Assembly (NCBI RefSeq): GCF_000429905.1
Contig: NZ_AUCT01000002.1
Coordinates: 186,001-250,000 of the forward strand
Direction: 5' to 3'
Origin: Desulfatibacillum aliphaticivorans DSM 15576
Lineage (GTDB): Bacteria; Desulfobacterota; Desulfobacteria; Desulfobacterales; Desulfatibacillaceae
Length of the DNA: 64,000 nt
A program made the translations under genes and the position numbers. How positions within the stretch are numbered: the first letter of the stretch is position 1; every line of letters starts with the position of its first letter. Of this stretch, positions 49,774 to 58,624 are shown piece by piece. The notes under the pieces were generated by a model. That model was not told the DNA's origin. It searched no databases and worked only from the letters and a program-made list of their open reading frames with translations.

Positions 49774-52203
49774 TTAATTGTGAAGCTCCAGGGGCAGATC
49801 GATCATAAAACAGGTCCCTTGACCCGGCTCGGACTGCACCTGCATTTTTCCGGCATGAAATTCGGTGATTAAAAAATAGGCCACTGAAAGCCCCAGGCCC
49901 GTGCCTTTTCCCACGGTTTTCGTCGTGAAAAAGGGCTCAAAAGCCCGTTTGCGGGTTTCCTCGTCCATGCCCGGGCCGTTGTCGCAAATTTCAATGCGCG
50001 CCAATGGGCCTTGCAGGGAAGTCTTAATGGTAATGGAAGGGATGATCGAAGGGTCTTCCACGTCATTCAAGGCCTGGGCCGCATTTTGCAGCAGGCTGAA
50101 AACCACCTGCTGAATCCTTGAGGGGTCGCAGGGGACTCCCGGGAGCGCTGCGTCGTATTCCTTGATTATGGATATGCTTTTAAAGTCAAACCGCCGATGG
50201 AGGTTATAATCGCTGGAAGCCAGTTCAATGGTCTTATCAAGCAGCCTTGCGATATTCTGCGGGAAAAAGCCGCTATCCTGATTCCCTGCAAAATCAAGCA
50301 TATTGCTGACTATGGCCGAAATACGCCCCCCGGCCTCGCGCACGGCTTTGAGCATGCGCACAACGCCCCGGTTCTCCATGAAGACCCGGATGCCGTCCAT
50401 CGTGGTTCCGCATTCCCGGGCGGCTTTTTCACTGGCCGGATTATCGCCCGTCATCCGGTGGATTATCACTTCCGAATTTTGCATGAGGACGGCCAGAGGA
50501 TTATTGATCTCATGGGCCATGCCTGCGGCAAGCCCTCCCAATGAGACCATTTTTTCGGTCTGAATCATCAATTCCTCCCAGCGAACCCGCTCCGTCACAT
50601 CGTCCATTTTCACCACGGCGCCTTCCATTTCCCCGCTCATCAAGGGATAGATAGTCAGGTCCCAAAAATGAACCCGGCCGTCCATAATCATGGCGACTTT
50701 CTCTTCGTGGCGGATGCGCCGATCCTGGATGGCGCTTTTCAAATGCCCCATATACTGGGCGAAATTCGGGAAGACCTGGTCAAGCATTTGGCCTAAAGCC
50801 TCTGAGGAGGTCACGCCGGCGGCCTGTTCCGCCTTGCTGTTCCATGAATGCACCCGGCCTTCTTTTTCCACTCCAATGATAATGGAGGGCATGGAATTGA
50901 TAAGGTCTTGGAGGTAGAGCCTGGCGATTCTGGCTTCGTTTTCGGCCAGGCGCTTTTTTGTTATCATTTCATTGGCCGATGCGGCCAGGTTGGCAAAATC
51001 CTGAAAATGGATCCGTTGCAAATCTATGAGAATGTCCTGGTGGGCGGCCTCTCTAAAAAAGCCCTCAAACTCCAAAAAACTTTTTTCCAGGCCCTTTCCC
51101 AGCACATAACTAATCGTCAGGATGACCATGCAAGCCAGGAATAGAACCAGAACTATTGTTGCAACGTTTCTATTGGCGATTTTTTTCAGAGCAACGATTT
51201 TGACGGCCAGTTCCTTTTCAATCTCAGGGCGGTTCATGCCTGCCCCGATATACCAATCCCAACCGGACGCCTCCCTAACGTAGCTAATCTTCTCAATGGG
51301 CCCGCTCCCATTTGGGTTTGGTACGGAATACTCCACAAACCCGCCGCCAGCTTTGGCTGTGGATATCATTTTTTCTACGGTTTCACGGCCCCAGTGATTT
51401 TCATCTTTAAGGACGTTTTTCCCTTTGGCCGGACCCAGCAGTGAAACCCCATCGTATGTTGCAGCGAAAATATATCCGTCCTGGCCGAAATGGACCGTAT
51501 CCAAACGACTTAATACTTCATCCTTAATTTCATTCTCCACATCATCCAGGTATTCCCCGGCGCCCATATACCAATCCAATGGGGGATAATATTTTATAAA
51601 AGAGATTTTGTGATGATTGACGCCTGCAAAACCCGGTTTGGTAGCGGAGTACTCGAAATAGCCCTCCCCTTCCCGACTGACCTCTTCGATTATACGCCAT
51701 ACGGTTTTCGTACCCTCTTGAGTCGTAAGATCTCCAATATATTCACCTTCCAGTTCCTCCATTGCCGGCAACAGGCGCGCTATTCCCTGGGAGTCCACGG
51801 CGAAGTAATATCCTCGGCCGTCTTTAAACCGAAGCGGCTTAAGCGAATCGATAATTTTTTTTGCCTTTTCTTCCAGGGGTTTGTCAGCATTTTGGCGAAA
51901 GATATAATCAGCGCTGGCGATCGCCTCATATGTCCTGTCTTTGATGTATGCTTTTAATCGGTCCTTTGTCTGAGATTTTGCATAGTCGACATATTCAAGG
52001 CTGTTCTCCACCTCCTCTTTGACCCGCTCCATGTACAGACTATTCAGGTGCGTTTTCAGGTCCAAAGCCTTTTCATTAAACATGTCATACTGATGGGATA
52101 CCCAAGCATATCCAACAATTATAATTGCAATGATGGTGGGCGCAAGAAATCCTATTTGCAGCACCCGCACCAATTTTTGCCCCGAACCTATATTTTTGTT
52201 CAA
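49774..52203 (-). CDS. Cache-PAS sensor histidine kinase
   Basis: An 809-residue membrane kinase. An N-terminal helix (IGFLAPTIIAIIIVGYAWV) precedes two Cache-type extracytoplasmic domains (about 35-345; FKDGRGYYFAVDSQG, YPPLDWYMGAGEYLDD, FGQDGYIFAATYDG, ASGWDWYIGAGMNRP). A second helix (ATIVLVLFLACMVILTISYV) leads to a HAMP-like segment. PAS (about 430-540) is followed by HisKA with GMAHEINNPLAVLMQ (His near 563) and HATPase_c with SLLQNAAQAL, ICDNGPGMD and GKGTGLGLSVAY. It probably senses a small organic ligand outside the cell. No response regulator is adjacent. Confidence 0.93.
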   Translation of the reverse strand: MNKNIGSGQKLVRVLQIGFLAPTIIAIIIVGYAWVSHQYDMFNEKALDLKTHLNSLYMERVKEEVENSLEYVDYAKSQTKDRLKAYIKDRTYEAIASADYIFRQNADKPLEEKAKKIIDSLKPLRFKDGRGYYFAVDSQGIARLLPAMEELEGEYIGDLTTQEGTKTVWRIIEEVSREGEGYFEYSATKPGFAGVNHHKISFIKYYPPLDWYMGAGEYLDDVENEIKDEVLSRLDTVHFGQDGYIFAATYDGVSLLGPAKGKNVLKDENHWGRETVEKMISTAKAGGGFVEYSVPNPNGSGPIEKISYVREASGWDWYIGAGMNRPEIEKELAVKIVALKKIANRNVATIVLVLFLACMVILTISYVLGKGLEKSFLEFEGFFREAAHQDILIDLQRIHFQDFANLAASANEMITKKRLAENEARIARLYLQDLINSMPSIIIGVEKEGRVHSWNSKAEQAAGVTSSEALGQMLDQVFPNFAQYMGHLKSAIQDRRIRHEEKVAMIMDGRVHFWDLTIYPLMSGEMEGAVVKMDDVTERVRWEELMIQTEKMVSLGGLAAGMAHEINNPLAVLMQNSEVIIHRMTGDNPASEKAARECGTTMDGIRVFMENRGVVRMLKAVREAGGRISAIVSNMLDFAGNQDSGFFPQNIARLLDKTIELASSDYNLHRRFDFKSISIIKEYDAALPGVPCDPSRIQQVVFSLLQNAAQALNDVEDPSIIPSITIKTSLQGPLARIEICDNGPGMDEETRKRAFEPFFTTKTVGKGTGLGLSVAYFLITEFHAGKMQVQSEPGQGTCFMIDLPLELHN

Positions 52204-52518
52204 TTAAATTTCCTCATACAAATTAAAACCGCCGTTTTCCAGGGTATTGAGAAGCAATATCCATGCCCGTTTACCGCCTTTGACGGCAGGATTTGCAGCC
52301 CGTTAAAAAAACCGCTTGATAATAGCGGACCCAAAATGAAATCTTTCCGCATTCTTGCGGTAATTGGTTCACAATAACTTGATAGATTGGGCAAATCAGA
52401 TTATGGGTTTGACCGGAGAAACCATTTGCATCAACGCTTGTCAAACGGCCTTGACAATCACAATCGTAAAACTGTTTTCACAACAATTTGAAATAAAAAG
52501 ACTTATGAGGCGCCTTTA
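52204..52518. other. Divergent intergenic region
   Basis: About 315 bases between the Cache kinase (-) and the first ThDP enzyme (+). It contains a TTGACA hexamer at 52450-52455 but no good -10 at 16-18 bases. No gene or clear operator was seen. Confidence 0.5.
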
Positions 52519-54375
52519 ATGAAGACTCTATCAGGAAGCCAGGTCCTGGCGCGCAGCATCGCCGGCGCCGGAATCGGTTTTGTATTCACGGTTGCCGCGC
52601 CCAGGCTGCAACCGGTAGTAAAAAGCCTGGCCAGCATTGACGGCATGACCGTGATTCATGCCAGGGATGAAACCGCGGCCGCCATGATGGCGGACGGGTA
52701 TATCCGCAGGTCAGGGCGGTTCGCCGCGGTTTTGACGGAATGCCACGGCCGCAGCCTGTGCCAAATCGCCGGCGTCACCAACGCCTGGGCTGATAAGATT
52801 CCCCTTATTTCCATCAGTTTGTGCGAAGACCAGCGGCCAGATGCAAATAAAGGGGTGAACCGTTGGGCTTATGACGCCAACCGGGTTTTTGAACCGGTTA
52901 CGGTGTGGAGAAAACGCGTTTCCTCCCTGGCCGATGCCCCCAAAGCCTTTCAGGACGCCGTAACCTACAGTCAGGGAAGCCGCCGGGGGCCTGTTCACCT
53001 GGACATCGAAGCCGGGCTTTTAGAGCGGGAAATTGAAGATGAAATTCCCGGCCTGCCTCAGGAAGGCCCTGTAGCGCACCGAAAACTTACGCACTTACGC
53101 ACGGAGGGAGCTGAAAGCGCCCTGGCTCAGGCCGTAAAGCTGTTGCAAACGGCCCGCAAGCCCCTGATCATGGCGGGCGGGGGAGTCAAAGCCTCCGGCG
53201 CCAGCCTGGATGTTGTGCAATTCATGGAGCGGTACGGCGTCCCCGGCTGCACCAGCATGGCGGGAATCGGCGCCATTCCGGCCGATCATGCCTATTGCCT
53301 GGGCGGGCCCAGCTATACCGCGGGAGAGGCTTTCCACGCAGCCATCAAACAGGCGGATGTGGTTCTTGCCCTGGGCTGCAGTTTTTCCGGCCTGGAAGGA
53401 TTCGGCCTGCCGCCGCTGTGGTCCCAAAAAATCAAATTCATCCATGTGGATAACAATCCCAATCAGATAGGTCTTAACATAAGCCCGGAAATTCCGGTTC
53501 TGGGCGACGTCAAGACAGTCCTGGCGCAAATGGCGGACATGCTGGAGGCTTCGTCCTTTGTCGCTCCGGACGAGTGGACGAACTGGAGGCTTTTTCTATC
53601 CAACCTGAAACGGGGGCGTAAAACCAGGCTGCACAATTTCGCAAGCCGCCCCTGGGGCGCCCTGCACCAGGGACTCCTGGCCCTTGAAATGGGCAAGATA
53701 GTGGAAAAAGAAAACCTGGTCATGGTCATCGACGGCGGCAACACGCCGTTGTACGCGGCCATGTACGGACCGGGCATGAGCCCCCGCCAGACGTTCTTTC
53801 CCTTTGGCATGGCGGCCCTGGGCGGAGGGCTTCCCTACGCCATTGGCGTGGCCCTGGCTGCGCCGGAAAAAAGGGTGATGCTCATCACCGGGGACGGCTC
53901 CTGCCTCTACGCTGTCAGCGAACTGGAAACCATCAAGCGCCTGAACCTGCCCATCACCATTGTGGTCAACAACGACTCTTCGTGGAACATGATCAAGGCC
54001 CTCCAGGATTCCCTGTTTGAATGCAATTATGTGGGAACCTGCCTGCCGGACATCGATTACGCCAGGATTGCGGCGGGCTTCGGCCTGCATTCGGAAAGGG
54101 TCAAGTCCGCGGACCAGCTGGCCCCGGCCTATGAGCGGGCGGTTCAATCCGGCGGCCCGGCCCTGATCGATTGCGTGACGGATTGTAAAAACCTGCCGGA
54201 CAGCCTTTTGAGCTTCGCCATGGTGGAGTTCGAGGGGGCGCAGATCAATCCCGTCAAACTGGTCAAAAGCCTTTGGAAAGGAAGGGACATGGGCCTGAGC
54301 CGCGCCTTGCACCAGGCGTCCTACGTCCGAAAGGCGCTTGTAGGCTTCAACCCCATGGCGAAAAGGCGGGTGTAA
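52519..54375 (+). CDS. Thiamin-diphosphate-dependent enzyme (acetolactate synthase/decarboxylase fold)
   Basis: A 618-residue protein with the three-domain layout of POX/ALS enzymes. The N-terminal Pyr domain has the catalytic Glu in VIHARDETAAAMMADGY. The central domain has KPLIMAGGGVKASGA and VLALGCSFSGL. The C-terminal PP domain has the ThDP-binding motif ITGDGSCLYAVSELETIKR ending in the N-N of IVVNNDSSW. The specific reaction (decarboxylation or carboligation) is not predictable. GAGGCG lies 8 bases before ATG 52519. It is followed 2 bases later by a degenerate paralog, so the two may assemble together. Confidence 0.9.
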   Translation: MKTLSGSQVLARSIAGAGIGFVFTVAAPRLQPVVKSLASIDGMTVIHARDETAAAMMADGYIRRSGRFAAVLTECHGRSLCQIAGVTNAWADKIPLISISLCEDQRPDANKGVNRWAYDANRVFEPVTVWRKRVSSLADAPKAFQDAVTYSQGSRRGPVHLDIEAGLLEREIEDEIPGLPQEGPVAHRKLTHLRTEGAESALAQAVKLLQTARKPLIMAGGGVKASGASLDVVQFMERYGVPGCTSMAGIGAIPADHAYCLGGPSYTAGEAFHAAIKQADVVLALGCSFSGLEGFGLPPLWSQKIKFIHVDNNPNQIGLNISPEIPVLGDVKTVLAQMADMLEASSFVAPDEWTNWRLFLSNLKRGRKTRLHNFASRPWGALHQGLLALEMGKIVEKENLVMVIDGGNTPLYAAMYGPGMSPRQTFFPFGMAALGGGLPYAIGVALAAPEKRVMLITGDGSCLYAVSELETIKRLNLPITIVVNNDSSWNMIKALQDSLFECNYVGTCLPDIDYARIAAGFGLHSERVKSADQLAPAYERAVQSGGPALIDCVTDCKNLPDSLLSFAMVEFEGAQINPVKLVKSLWKGRDMGLSRALHQASYVRKALVGFNPMAKRRV

Positions 54376-54377
54376 TC

Positions 54378-55931
54378 ATGAAGATAACCACCGGCGGAGA
54401 AATAGTTGTTAAATCCCTTGTGGATCAGGGCGTGCGATACGTTTTTTCCATTATCGGCGGACAAATGGGAACCATCTACGACGCCATAGGCAAAAACCCC
54501 TCCATTGACGTCATTACGCCCCGATCCGAGATGTCCACGGCCCTTATGGCTTGCGGATATACGGTCACGACAGGCCTGCCCGCCGTCGCCATGTGCACGG
54601 TGGGCGCCGGCGTGGTTTACGAAGTGGGCGGGCTCCTAAAAGCCTGGCTTGACTACCTGCCCGTGATCTCCATTGCGCCCCAGGTTCAAAGTTACAAAAT
54701 GAAGCCCAACCAGGAAAACCTCCAGGCCTGCGAGCAGGACCTTTTGTTTTCCCCCATTACCAAATTCAACGCCATCATCTATCACTGGGAGCGGATTCCT
54801 CAACTAATCAACCGGGCCTTTCGCGAAGCCGCGTCCGGAGCGCCCGGCCCCGTCCACCTGGACATCCCCGTGGACGTGCTGTTCAAGCACCGTTTTCTGA
54901 CCTCTCAACGGAAAAACCGCCTGCTGCCGCCGCCCCATCAGTCCCGGTATATCGGACCGATTCCGGGCGACGCCCCGTCCCTGGAAAAAGCATGCGACCT
55001 TCTTAGCCAGGCGAAAAGGCCTATAGCCCTTATCGGCCAGGGAATGGGCCGGGCCGGCAGGTTCCCCCAGATTAAAGCATGCCTGGAAAAGCTGGAGATT
55101 CCTTTTTTAGGAACCCGTCTTTCCGCAGGAGCTTTTGACGCGGAGGACTCCTTTTTTGTTGGGGATGCCGGGAGCTTTGCCAACTCGGAAGCAGGAGAAA
55201 AAATCCTGGAGCAGGCCGACTGCCTGCTGATAGTCGGCCTTGACCCCGAATCGCAACAAATCCTGAAAATCGCCCAAAATGCGACGATGATTCAAGTGGA
55301 GACCGACCCGGACGCCATGCTGGGCCAAGAAACGGCGGTCCCGGTGTTCGCCGATCCCGAATCCGCGCTTAATCGCCTGGCCGAGGCGTTGGCTCAACGC
55401 AAAGGCCGCAAGCCTGTGGCGTGGAAAAACAAAGCCCTCAAAACCGGCGAAGCCGCAGCGCAGCAAATTTTGAAGTCAGCGGATGAACGCACGCAAACCG
55501 CCTTTGAATTGCTGGACGGAGACTCTCTTAAGGACTGTATTTTGGTGGCGGACGGAGCGCCGGCGGCTATTGCCCCTGCTTTTCTGAAAAGCCGCAAACA
55601 TGCAGGCGGGCACGTCATGAGCCAGGGGGCGACGGCGGGCGCAGGCCTTCCCTTCGCCATCGGCGCCGCGCTGGGAAACCCGGATCGCTCCGTAATTCTT
55701 TTGTGCGACAAGGAATCCTTGTTTCATCATCTCCGGGAGCTTCAACCCGCGGAGGAGTTGGGCGTCGGCATAACCATACTTTGCGTGGACAAAGCTCCTG
55801 GCCCGGATGACGCCGCGGACCTGGAAAAGGTGTTGCAAGGCTTTGGCTGCCACGTCCACAGGACGGGGGAAAAAATAAGCATGGCCAACGTGTTGAGGCA
55901 TAAGGGGCAAGCAGGGGCGGTGCTGGTTTAA
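54378..55931 (+). CDS. ThDP-enzyme-fold protein lacking the cofactor motif
   Basis: A 517-residue paralog of the preceding protein. The N-terminal Pyr domain keeps the acidic residue (TPRSEMSTALMACGY) and the Pyr-domain segment around AGVVYEVGGLLKAWLDYLPV. The central domain keeps RPIALIGQGMGRAGR. In the PP domain the G-D-G-x(24-28)-N-N motif is gone: LLCDKESLFHHLRELQPAEE and ILCVDKAPG sit in those places, and the last ~30 residues are shortened. It is therefore unlikely to bind ThDP alone and may be a regulatory or heteromeric subunit. ATG 54378 starts 2 bases after the partner's stop. Confidence 0.85.
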   Translation: MKITTGGEIVVKSLVDQGVRYVFSIIGGQMGTIYDAIGKNPSIDVITPRSEMSTALMACGYTVTTGLPAVAMCTVGAGVVYEVGGLLKAWLDYLPVISIAPQVQSYKMKPNQENLQACEQDLLFSPITKFNAIIYHWERIPQLINRAFREAASGAPGPVHLDIPVDVLFKHRFLTSQRKNRLLPPPHQSRYIGPIPGDAPSLEKACDLLSQAKRPIALIGQGMGRAGRFPQIKACLEKLEIPFLGTRLSAGAFDAEDSFFVGDAGSFANSEAGEKILEQADCLLIVGLDPESQQILKIAQNATMIQVETDPDAMLGQETAVPVFADPESALNRLAEALAQRKGRKPVAWKNKALKTGEAAAQQILKSADERTQTAFELLDGDSLKDCILVADGAPAAIAPAFLKSRKHAGGHVMSQGATAGAGLPFAIGAALGNPDRSVILLCDKESLFHHLRELQPAEELGVGITILCVDKAPGPDDAADLEKVLQGFGCHVHRTGEKISMANVLRHKGQAGAVLV

Positions 55932-56132
55932 TCTCTTGGCGCAGGATCAGCATCTGCCGGAAAGCCCCGGTCTTTTAGTAATTTTTCTCAAGTATGGACT
56001 AAATCTTATTTATGCACTATTATACGATTGGGGGAATTGGGGAGGCATGCGCTTCGTGTTACCATCAAGGCGCAGATGCCGACAGTAGCAATTAGGGGCT
56101 GACATTTATTAAATCACTACAGGACGGTAGCT

Positions 56133-58583
56133 TTGTTAAAATACTGTTTTGCTCGATTCCCGCTGATCGTAATTTTGACCATTTTCCTTGGCTTTCCTCT
56201 TTCCGCCAGGGCGGACGAAGCGCAATTCTCAGGCTTGTATTTCACCGCCAAGCAATCCAACCTGGGCATGCCCGTCCTCCTGAAAGCCCAACTGGTGGAC
56301 GCCTCGGGCGATCCCATTCCTGAAGCGACAATCTATTTTGACATTTATCATGACGGCGCCTGGCATGTAATCAACGAGGACGACGGCGGCTACATTACCG
56401 ACTCCACCGGCGCGGCCAGCGTTTATTATTATGTGGACCCGACTCTCTCCGCTGGCGACTATCAAATCCGCGCCCGTTTTGACGGCAATACAAAGTCGGA
56501 AAGCACGGTTCTTGAGCAAACCCTTGAGACCAATGAAGCCGGAATTACCTTCGCCTTATATTTAAACGGAGATAACAATCTGGAGTCCTACGCCATAGAT
56601 GACTTTTACAACGAACTGTATCCCCATGGAACGAACGAAGACGTGAATTACATTGTCTTATTCGATGGCGATGGAAGCGTTTACTACAACGGCGAATATT
56701 GGACCGGAACCAGGATGTTCATCGTCACCCCGGAAGCCGTGGCGGCGGGGACTTATCCGTATCAGGATTGGGGCGAGCAAAACATGGGCGCCCAATCCAC
56801 CTTGCAGAATTTTGTAGAAACCGCCTTCACGGACTTTCCCGCTGAAAATAATGTGCTTGTGATTTGGGATCATGGAAACGGCTGGTATAGTGAGCCGGAA
56901 TCAAAGACCCTGACTGCGGATGACACCAGCACGGCCACTCAAGGAACGCACGTGGAACTCCCTATTCCTTCACAAGTCGCCGCCCGGTTATCCTCTAAAA
57001 AAGCCGCCGTCTTTGATGCCGCTGAAAAAAACAGGGAATATAAAGGCGTCAGCTATGACGACTCGTCAGCAGGGGACTACCTCGGGCTGACCGAATTGTC
57101 CGGTGCATTGGAGCAAGCAGGCGTCATCGTGGATGTTCTGGCAATAGACGCGTGCCTGATGGGAACCGTGGAAGTAGCCTATGAACTCAAAGACGTTGCA
57201 AATTTTTTTGTGGCTTCGGCGGAAACCATTTCCGTAGCGGGATTTGACTATGACGACCTGGGTGACAGGATTGACTCAGGGAGCGCTTCCACCGCCCGGG
57301 ACATGGCCTACCAAATGGTGGCGTCTTACAAAAACTATTATTTAGGGGATACTTATAACGCAACTTTGTCAGCGTGGGATCTCACGGAAATGGCGTCCTT
57401 GTTTTCGGCCTTGGAAAATCTGTCCACGGCCTTTCTGGCGCAATTGGAGCAAATTCCTTATGGAGAAAGTACAGCGCTCAGGTCCGCCGCCGAAGACTTA
57501 ATTGATGACACATCCTGCTACGACCTCGGGTCGCTTGCCTACCATATACAACAGGAAATATCGGACACCCAGGTTGCCGCCGCCGCCCAGGCCTTGGAAT
57601 CCCAGATAAAAGGGGTGGCTCGGGTCAATTATTGGATTCAAAGCGGAACCCGGTGGGGAAAAATCTATTCGGACATGACCGGAATGACCGGCCTGTCATT
57701 GTATTGGCCCCTGACAAGCAATTTTAATCCCAACTATGTGGATGAAAACGCCCTCAGTTTTGCCAATCAATCATGGAACAAGGTCATCAGACTGATTTAT
57801 GATAGTACGGCTCCTACAGGCACGGTGCAATGGGTGCAGACGCCCCATGCGTTGAGTGATTCATCCATTTCCATGGAGTCCTTTACTGGCACGGACCAAT
57901 TTGTCGTTACCTATAACCGACAAACTTATTATCTCGACAACACGGTGTATTACCAGTTCACATTCACCCAAAGCCCCACGGGCGGTTCGGGCGGAAGCGA
58001 TTCTGACAATCGCTACGAATCCACTGTTTATTCGGATGAAGGCCTGGAGCCCAACCACCAATACTGCTACACGGTTTACGCCCACGACGGAGCAGGGAAT
58101 GAAACCGACGCCACCGGCGAGGCCTGCGCCGTAACCTTAGCCCAGGCGCCCGCAGCAATAAGCCTGACCCGCAAAAATTGTAATCAGGTCCTCGCAGCCT
58201 GGGACCCGGGAAATAATCCTGCCGGTACGGAATACTATTGCGAGAATATGACCACGGGAAATAACTCAGGCTGGATTACGGATGCAGAGTGGGTAAGCGC
58301 CGGTCTGGCAATAAACGCGACCTATTCATTCCGAGTCAAAGCCAGAAATTCGGAAAATATAGAGACCGATTGGGTGAGTCTGGGAGATTTTGAATTAGGT
58401 CCGTGCGCGGGAGACATTAACACAGACGGCGTCGTTAACATCGCCGACGCCATTCTGTGCCTGCAGGTTGCGGCGGGTTTGGCCCCGGAAGGCATAGATA
58501 AAAGCAAGGCAATTGACGCCGAATTACAAGTTGGGCTTGACGAAGCCCTGTATATTTTGCAAATTAACAGCGAACTTAGATAA
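56133..58583 (+). CDS. Secreted clostripain-family (C11) protease with dockerin-like C-terminus, copy 1
   Basis: An 816-residue exported protein. A signal peptide ends near LSARA. The N-terminal beta domain (about 30-130) is Ig-like, with AKQSNLGMPVLLKAQLVDAS. The C11 cysteine protease core (about 135-550) starts at FALYLNGDNNLESYAIDDFY and has the catalytic His in WDHGNGW (about 246) and the catalytic Cys in IDACLMGTVEVAYE (about 340). Fibronectin-like strands follow (NHQYCYTVYAHDGAGNE). The C-terminal dockerin-like calcium repeat is GDINTDGVVNIADAILCLQV. The start is TTG 56133 with AGGACGG upstream. It is the first of three tandem copies. Confidence 0.88.
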   Translation: MLKYCFARFPLIVILTIFLGFPLSARADEAQFSGLYFTAKQSNLGMPVLLKAQLVDASGDPIPEATIYFDIYHDGAWHVINEDDGGYITDSTGAASVYYYVDPTLSAGDYQIRARFDGNTKSESTVLEQTLETNEAGITFALYLNGDNNLESYAIDDFYNELYPHGTNEDVNYIVLFDGDGSVYYNGEYWTGTRMFIVTPEAVAAGTYPYQDWGEQNMGAQSTLQNFVETAFTDFPAENNVLVIWDHGNGWYSEPESKTLTADDTSTATQGTHVELPIPSQVAARLSSKKAAVFDAAEKNREYKGVSYDDSSAGDYLGLTELSGALEQAGVIVDVLAIDACLMGTVEVAYELKDVANFFVASAETISVAGFDYDDLGDRIDSGSASTARDMAYQMVASYKNYYLGDTYNATLSAWDLTEMASLFSALENLSTAFLAQLEQIPYGESTALRSAAEDLIDDTSCYDLGSLAYHIQQEISDTQVAAAAQALESQIKGVARVNYWIQSGTRWGKIYSDMTGMTGLSLYWPLTSNFNPNYVDENALSFANQSWNKVIRLIYDSTAPTGTVQWVQTPHALSDSSISMESFTGTDQFVVTYNRQTYYLDNTVYYQFTFTQSPTGGSGGSDSDNRYESTVYSDEGLEPNHQYCYTVYAHDGAGNETDATGEACAVTLAQAPAAISLTRKNCNQVLAAWDPGNNPAGTEYYCENMTTGNNSGWITDAEWVSAGLAINATYSFRVKARNSENIETDWVSLGDFELGPCAGDINTDGVVNIADAILCLQVAAGLAPEGIDKSKAIDAELQVGLDEALYILQINSELR

Positions 58584-58624
58584 GGAGATTTTTTTCAGTT
58601 AATTAATTGCAAAGGAACGCAGCT

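Noticed and set aside
52450..52484. TTGACA hexamer as promoter for the ThDP operon
   Set aside because: No acceptable -10 box at 16-18 bases downstream.
53085..53100. ACTTACGC twice in tandem, like the octamer at 28698
   Set aside because: Lies inside the first ThDP-enzyme coding sequence; similarity to the promoter octamer is likely chance.
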